Origin: an uncultured Collinsella sp.
GTDB taxonomy: Bacteria > Actinomycetota > Coriobacteriia > Coriobacteriales > Coriobacteriaceae
Direction of reading: 5' to 3'
DNA length: 9,303 nucleotides
Assembly (NCBI GenBank): GCA_900754445.1
Contig: CAAECW010000070.1
Location: forward strand, 1-9,303
Shown here: piece after piece, positions 6,109-9,303 of the stretch
Position numbering within the stretch: the first letter of the stretch is position 1
How the letters are laid out: every line of letters begins with the position of its first letter
Program-made: the position numbers and the translations under genes
The notes under the pieces: model-generated
Seen by the model: only the letters and a program-made list of their open reading frames with translations
What the model was told of the DNA's origin: nothing
The model's database searches: none

Positions 6109-7215
6109 CTAGAGTTGGCTGCGCAGATAGTCAGCCATATATGGAACGGCGAAACGCACGTAACCGCGGCGCGCCTGTTCGATTACGCCGGCGTCGATGA
6201 GGCGCCGGCGATACTTTTGCGCATAGTCGGGTGTGACTGACATGCGTTTCGCTACATCGGAAATGCGCGAAACGGCGTCTTCGTCATCAGTCATTGCGTC
6301 GAGAAACGCGACGTCTTGGTCCGATAGCGCGGCGAGCGTCGTTTCACAAACATCGTTTTCGAAATCGGCTTTTGACGCTTCGATAGCTCCGTCGACTTGC
6401 TCTGGCGTTACGTGTTCTCCTGTCTTGCAGCGATTGCCGATGTTATAGCCGATGAGCTGCAGCATATAGGGCGAGCCTTGGGTTGCGCGAGCGGCACGGA
6501 GGCGAAGATCGCCTGGAATATCAAGGTCGAGCTCTTCGAAAGCCCGCTGATAATAGGCATCGACATCTCCGACTGAAAGCGGTTCGAGCGTGACCTTGCG
6601 AGCGCGGTTGAGAAATGTCAGCACGCGGTCATTGAGCGTTGCACAGACGGCTCCCGGGAGACCTGCCATAACAAGCGCGACGTTGAGTCCCTCACCGACC
6701 AGCTCTTGATAGGCGGTGACGAGCTGTCTAATCTCAGGTGAATTAGCTTGGAGCTCATCGATAAGGATGAGGATGCCGTGCCCCTGCTCGGTCAGCTTGC
6801 GCGCCAGCTGCGTGAGTTTGAACTGGAAACTCTTGGTCTCCTGCACATCGCGTGTGAACTCGAGACCGGCTGAGAAGCCGAAGACGCTCAAGCTACCGCC
6901 AGAAAGTTTGGGGAGATGACGCTTGCTGACATAAGGCTCGCCTGCTTCTTGGATTTTTTCAACAATGCGCTCAAGCATATCTTCGGAGGCTACGGTGGGT
7001 GTGGCGACAACAAAACCGAGCTTGCGTGCGCGGTCGGCAAGTTCCCACAGAAGAACCGTCTTGCCGCTGCCTCGCTGGCCGAGCATGAGCATGGCTCGGT
7101 CTCGATTGCCCGGCTCCTGCTCAAGACCGGAGATGAATGTCGAAATCACGTTCCCGCGACCCACCAGATAGGACGGGCGATTTCCAAATGAGGGGGAGAA
7201 GATGGTTTCAGTCAT
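6109..7215 (-). CDS. Stand-alone AAA/ORC-like ATPase with C-terminal winged helix
   Basis: A 368-residue cytoplasmic P-loop ATPase of the ORC1/Cdc6 and archaeal-ATPase class. An N-terminal VGR entry motif (18-20) precedes Walker A GQRGSGKT (46-53). Walker B is ILILIDELQ (148-156), with Asp153 and the catalytic Glu154. VMAGLPG (182-188) fits sensor 1, FLNRARKVTLEPLS (201-214) the arginine and lid region, and QGSPYMLQLIGYNIG (246-260) sensor 2. Residues from about 291 to 368 resemble a winged helix, ending RRGYVRFAVPYMADYL. There is no nuclease, transmembrane or sensor-repeat domain and no partner gene beside it. Wording is more AT-rich than in the neighbouring genes, and the gene is bracketed by a duplication, so it is probably acquired. 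AGGAG lies 4 bases before the ATG. The biological role is unknown; it could be a DNA-loading regulator or a remnant of a larger defence or mobile system. Confidence 0.88.
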   Translation of the reverse strand: MTETIFSPSFGNRPSYLVGRGNVISTFISGLEQEPGNRDRAMLMLGQRGSGKTVLLWELADRARKLGFVVATPTVASEDMLERIVEKIQEAGEPYVSKRHLPKLSGGSLSVFGFSAGLEFTRDVQETKSFQFKLTQLARKLTEQGHGILILIDELQANSPEIRQLVTAYQELVGEGLNVALVMAGLPGAVCATLNDRVLTFLNRARKVTLEPLSVGDVDAYYQRAFEELDLDIPGDLRLRAARATQGSPYMLQLIGYNIGNRCKTGEHVTPEQVDGAIEASKADFENDVCETTLAALSDQDVAFLDAMTDDEDAVSRISDVAKRMSVTPDYAQKYRRRLIDAGVIEQARRGYVRFAVPYMADYLRSQL

Positions 7216-7216
7216 A

Positions 7217-7260
7217 AGTCTCCTTTCCTTTTTTTCCTATTTTTTCCTTTCTTTCCTATT
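7217..7260 (-). promoter_or_regulatory. Purine-only leader of the ATPase gene with homopolymer runs
   Basis: On the coding strand this leader is almost pure A and G, with AGGA repeated several times, one of which serves as ribosome binding site. It contains a run of seven A (7229-7235) and one of six (7240-7245). Confidence 0.6.
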
Positions 7261-7267
7261 CAGTCAA
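7239..7267 (-). promoter_or_regulatory. Candidate promoter of the ATPase gene
   Basis: On the minus strand TTGACT (7262-7267, 5 of 6) is followed after 17 bases by AAAAAT (7239-7244, 4 of 6). The -10 falls inside the A-rich run, so a change in run length would alter promoter geometry. The -10 is weak, hence the low confidence. Confidence 0.35.
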
Positions 7268-7281
7268 ATGAATTGCTGAGC

Positions 7282-7334
7282 GAAGGCGGTTACGTAGGCC
7301 TCGTCGGCAAAACCTCGACATCGCCTGCGACTAG
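7282..7334 (+). pseudogene. Remnant of a second DUF4867 gene (3' end only, frameshifted)
   Basis: This matches the last 18 codons of the intact gene (EGGYVGLIGKNLDIACD and stop). GAG/GAA, GGC/GGT and GGT/GGC are silent; ATC/GTC changes Ile to Val; one base is missing in the Lys codon at about 7309-7312, so the frame breaks before the TAG at 7332-7334. Changes of this kind mean the sequence diverged while still coding, before it was cut down. Upstream of about 7280 the match is lost. Confidence 0.8.
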
Positions 7335-7341
7335 AATCTTC

Positions 7342-7400
7342 TGTCTCGATCTGTAACATCTAGCGGGCTAAATCGTCTCTACTTGTTACAGATTTAGACA
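7342..7400. repeat. N25 hairpin repeat, copy B
   Basis: Arms 7342-7358 and 7384-7400 enclose 25 bases nearly identical to those of copy A (one difference). The right arm has TT where copy A has CG, giving one mismatch and one G-T pair. Copy A is perfect, so this copy has decayed. Confidence 0.8.
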
Positions 7401-7424
7401 AACCGTAGGGGACAGACCGAACAA

Positions 7425-7479
7425 TCTCAATCTGTAACACCAGGCCCGGTTTTGGCGACCTACCTGTTACAGATCGAGA
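7425..7479. repeat. N25 hairpin repeat, copy C
   Basis: Arms TCTCAATCTGTAACA (7425-7439) and TGTTACAGATCGAGA (7465-7479) pair with one mismatch around exactly 25 bases (7440-7464). The loop sequence differs from copies A and B except for a shared CTACC end, yet loop length and arm sequence are kept. Confidence 0.8.
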
Positions 7480-7493
7480 CAAACCGCCCCCAA

Positions 7494-7526
7494 CCACCAC
7501 AAAGGTGCCTGTCCCCTTTGTGGTGG
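7494..7526. repeat. Hairpin with TGCCTGTCC loop, copy 2
   Basis: CCACCACAAAGG (7494-7505) and CCTTTGTGGTGG (7515-7526) form a perfect 12-bp stem around the same nine-base loop as at 6084-6092. It closes the repeat-rich block that began after the ATPase leader. From here to 7614 I see nothing further of note. Confidence 0.75.
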
Positions 7527-7614
7527 ATTGGGCGGGCGGGTATCAAAAAGTGTCAGACGGGGCGGCTGCCGAGCGCCTGCGCGCGAAAAGAAGTGTCGGC
7601 CTGCGTCGCTGTCG

Positions 7615-7643
7615 TTGAGCGAGGCCCCATTTGCGGGGATACT
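7615..7643 (+). promoter_or_regulatory. Candidate promoter of the GH1 gene
   Basis: TTGAGC (7615-7620) and GATACT (7638-7643) are 17 bases apart, predicting a start near 7650 and a leader of about 30 bases. The spacer holds a CCCC-ATTTGC-GGGG palindrome (7625-7638) that could bind a regulator. No BglG/LicT-type antiterminator sequence is visible. Confidence 0.45.
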
Positions 7644-7679
7644 GAAACCACGACAAGCGGCGTATGAAAGGATTGATGC

Positions 7680-9110
7680 ATGGCTTTCCGTAATGACTTC
7701 CTGTGGGGCGGCGCGACGGCTGCCAACCAGTGCGAGGGCGCCTATGACGTGGACGGCCGCGGCCTTGCCAACGTGGACGTGGCTCCGCACGGCCCCGAGC
7801 GCTACGCGGTGGTCTCCGGCCAGCGCAAGATGCTCGACTTCGAGGACGGCTATTACTATCCTGCGCAGACTGGCATCGATTTCTATCACCACTACAAAGA
7901 GGATATTGCTCTCTTTGCCGAGATGGGCTTTAAGACCTTCCGCATGAGTCTGGCGTGGACCCGCATCTTCCCCAACGGTGACGAGACCGAGCCCAACGAG
8001 GCTGGCCTGGCCTTCTACGAGGACGTATTCCGCGAGTGCCAGGCACACGGCATCGAGCCGCTCGTGACCATCACGCACTTCGACTGCCCGATTTACCTCA
8101 TCAAGGAGTACGGCGGCTGGCGCAACCGCAAGCTCATAGACTTCTACAAGAACCTCGCAACCACGATCTTCACCCGCTACAAGGGCCTGGTGAAGTACTG
8201 GCTTACCTTTAACGAGATCAATATGATCCTGCATCTGCCGTTTATGGGTGCCGGTCTGGTCTTTGAGGAAGGCGAGAACAAGGAGGCCGTCGAGTACCTG
8301 GCCGCTCACAACGAGCTCGTCGCCAGCGCTTGGGCAACCAAGATCGCTCACGAGATCGACCCCGAGATCAAGATCGGCTGCATGCTCGCCGCAGGTAGCT
8401 ACTACCCCTACAGCTGCCGTCCGGGCGATGTGCGCCAGGCGCAGCTCGACAACCAGGACAACTACTTCTTCGTCGACGTCCAGAGCCGCGGCTACTACCC
8501 GGCCTATGCCGTCAAGAAGTTCGAGCGTCTAGGCATCGATGTGGGCATGACCGACGAGGACCGCGAGATCCTGGCCACTAACACCGTCGACTTCATCAGC
8601 TTTAGCTATTACAGCACCCGTTGCTCCGCCGGTGCCGATAACCCCGATGTCGAGCGCACCCAGGGTAACGCCTTCGCCGGCGCCAAGAACCCCTACCTGC
8701 AGGAGAGCCAGTGGGGCTGGGCCATCGATCCGCTGGGCTTCCGTATTACGCTCAACGACCTGTACGACCGTTATCAGAAGCCGCTGTTTGTGGTTGAGAA
8801 CGGTCTGGGCGCCAAGGATGTTGTCGAGGAGGATGGTTCCATCAACGACGACTACCGTATCGACTACCTGCGCCAGCATATCGCCGCGATGCGCGATGCG
8901 GTGACCGAGGACGGCGTTGACCTGCTGGGCTACACCACCTGGGGCCCGATCGACCTGGTATCCGCCGGTACGGGCGAGATGTCCAAGCGCTACGGCTTTA
9001 TCTATGTGGACCGCGATGATGCGGGCAACGGCACCCTCAAGCGCTCCAAAAAGAAGAGCTTCGACTGGTACAAGAAGGTTATCGCCACCAACGGCGAAGA
9101 TTTGGCCTAG
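7680..9110 (+). CDS. GH1 6-phospho-beta-glucosidase
   Basis: A 476-residue glycoside hydrolase family 1 enzyme of normal length. The N-terminal signature FLWGGATAANQCEGAY (7-22) is intact. The acid/base is Glu179 in TFNEIN (176-181) and the nucleophile Glu373 in VVENGLG (371-377). The 6-phospho-specific motif DLVSAGTGEMSKRYGFIYVD (425-444) supplies Ser428, Lys436 and Tyr438, which bind the substrate phosphate in known family members, so it should cut cellobiose 6-phosphate, salicin 6-phosphate or similar PTS products in the cytoplasm. AAAGGA lies 7 bases before the ATG. No PTS permease or regulator is in the window, so uptake must be encoded elsewhere. BglA and AscB are both possible names and I do not choose. 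Confidence 0.95.
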   Translation: MAFRNDFLWGGATAANQCEGAYDVDGRGLANVDVAPHGPERYAVVSGQRKMLDFEDGYYYPAQTGIDFYHHYKEDIALFAEMGFKTFRMSLAWTRIFPNGDETEPNEAGLAFYEDVFRECQAHGIEPLVTITHFDCPIYLIKEYGGWRNRKLIDFYKNLATTIFTRYKGLVKYWLTFNEINMILHLPFMGAGLVFEEGENKEAVEYLAAHNELVASAWATKIAHEIDPEIKIGCMLAAGSYYPYSCRPGDVRQAQLDNQDNYFFVDVQSRGYYPAYAVKKFERLGIDVGMTDEDREILATNTVDFISFSYYSTRCSAGADNPDVERTQGNAFAGAKNPYLQESQWGWAIDPLGFRITLNDLYDRYQKPLFVVENGLGAKDVVEEDGSINDDYRIDYLRQHIAAMRDAVTEDGVDLLGYTTWGPIDLVSAGTGEMSKRYGFIYVDRDDAGNGTLKRSKKKSFDWYKKVIATNGEDLA

Positions 9111-9138
9111 GCTTTCCCGATAACCGTAGCCTCCTGAC

Positions 9139-9179
9139 CAAGGCGCCCGGCGAGCAGTTAATGCTTGCCGGGCGCCTTG
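9139..9179 (+). terminator. Strong hairpin after the GH1 gene
   Basis: Arms 9139-9156 and 9162-9179 form 18 pairs with one G-U around a GTTAA loop, 28 bases after the GH1 stop. The stem is very stable but the T-run is missing, so termination may depend on Rho or the hairpin may serve both this gene and the transposase running the other way. Confidence 0.65.
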
Positions 9180-9246
9180 CCGTCTGCGGATTTTGGGACA
9201 TGCGGCCCGCTTTTTCGACCGGGACTGCGGACGATTTCTTGGACCG

Positions 9247-9303
9247 TTACGCGGCCCTTCCCAGCGCGGCGCGAAACTCGGCCGGCGTGCGGCCACCGAG
9301 CGC
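9247..9303 (-). mobile_element. C-terminal end of an IS3-family-type transposase (partial)
   Basis: On the minus strand the edge reads ALGGRTPAEFRAALGRAA and stop. The pattern of ALG, two residues, then TPAEFR resembles the extreme C-terminus of IS3-family integrase-type transposases (OrfB), where a similar S/A-LG-x-x-TPxEF tail closes the protein. The DDE catalytic domain would lie beyond the window. The IS end should fall between 9180 and 9246, but I cannot fix it without the other end. Confidence 0.6.

Larger units (their letters stand above)
7282..7404. repeat. Direct repeat, right copy
   Basis: Partner of the repeat at 5939-6061, comprising the DUF4867 remnant and hairpin copy B. After 7404 the sequence departs from the left copy, but it rejoins the same context at 7480-7526, after hairpin copy C. 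Confidence 0.85.

Noticed and set aside
5939..7404. Simple transposon target-site duplication around the ATPase
   Set aside because: The duplicated stretch is over 100 bases and diverged in a coding-like way; target-site duplications are short and identical, and no transposase or terminal inverted repeats accompany the ATPase.
6000..7526. CRISPR array
   Set aside because: The repeated units are palindromic hairpins at uneven distances, two of three have the same inner sequence, and no cas gene is present.
7615..7679. BglG/LicT antiterminator site before the GH1 gene
   Set aside because: A short C4/G4 palindrome is present, but it lies in the promoter spacer and neither the conserved antiterminator sequence nor an overlapping terminator is seen.
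8529..9296. Minus-strand frame of 255 codons opposite the end of GH1
   Set aside because: Antisense shadow that runs out of the GH1 gene through its hairpin; the transposase tail at the edge is in a different frame.

Overview
The window looks like a chromosomal segment of a high-GC gut actinobacterium of the Coriobacteriia, most likely Collinsella or a close relative. This is an inference from codon usage, from the mix of gut-type sugar and nucleoside genes, and from the hairpin-rich intergenic DNA; no rRNA or other phylogenetic marker is present.

Layout from left to right: the last codons of a gene entering from the left; a 216-base gap with a perfect 17-bp hairpin; a large minus-strand membrane acyltransferase fused to an SGNH esterase domain (OafA/OatA type); then, divergently, a two-gene plus-strand operon of a ribokinase-like PfkB kinase and an inosine/uridine-type nucleoside hydrolase; luxS with its own promoter and a good intrinsic terminator; a DUF4867 gene with a likely operator over its promoter; a minus-strand stand-alone AAA/ORC-like ATPase with a C-terminal winged helix; a 464-base repeat-rich gap; a GH1 6-phospho-beta-glucosidase; and, at the right edge, what reads as the last 18 codons of an IS3-type transposase on the minus strand.

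The kinase and hydrolase make a coherent salvage module: the hydrolase frees ribose from nucleosides and the kinase makes ribose 5-phosphate. LuxS turns S-ribosylhomocysteine into homocysteine and the AI-2 precursor. GH1 would split phosphorylated beta-glucosides delivered by a PTS encoded elsewhere. The acyltransferase probably O-acetylates a surface polymer.

The part most worth a second look is 5939-7526. The ATPase gene sits between two copies of the same stretch: the 3' end of the DUF4867 gene plus the hairpin after it. The right copy is a short, frameshifted remnant whose changes fall mostly at third codon positions, so it derives from a diverged DUF4867 allele or paralogue. The ATPase is therefore a probable accessory cassette, with more AT-rich wording than its neighbours, bounded by direct repeats and by three hairpins of identical geometry (arms of 15-17 nt around exactly 25 nt). 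No complete new defence or signalling system is visible; the ATPase is the only candidate component.
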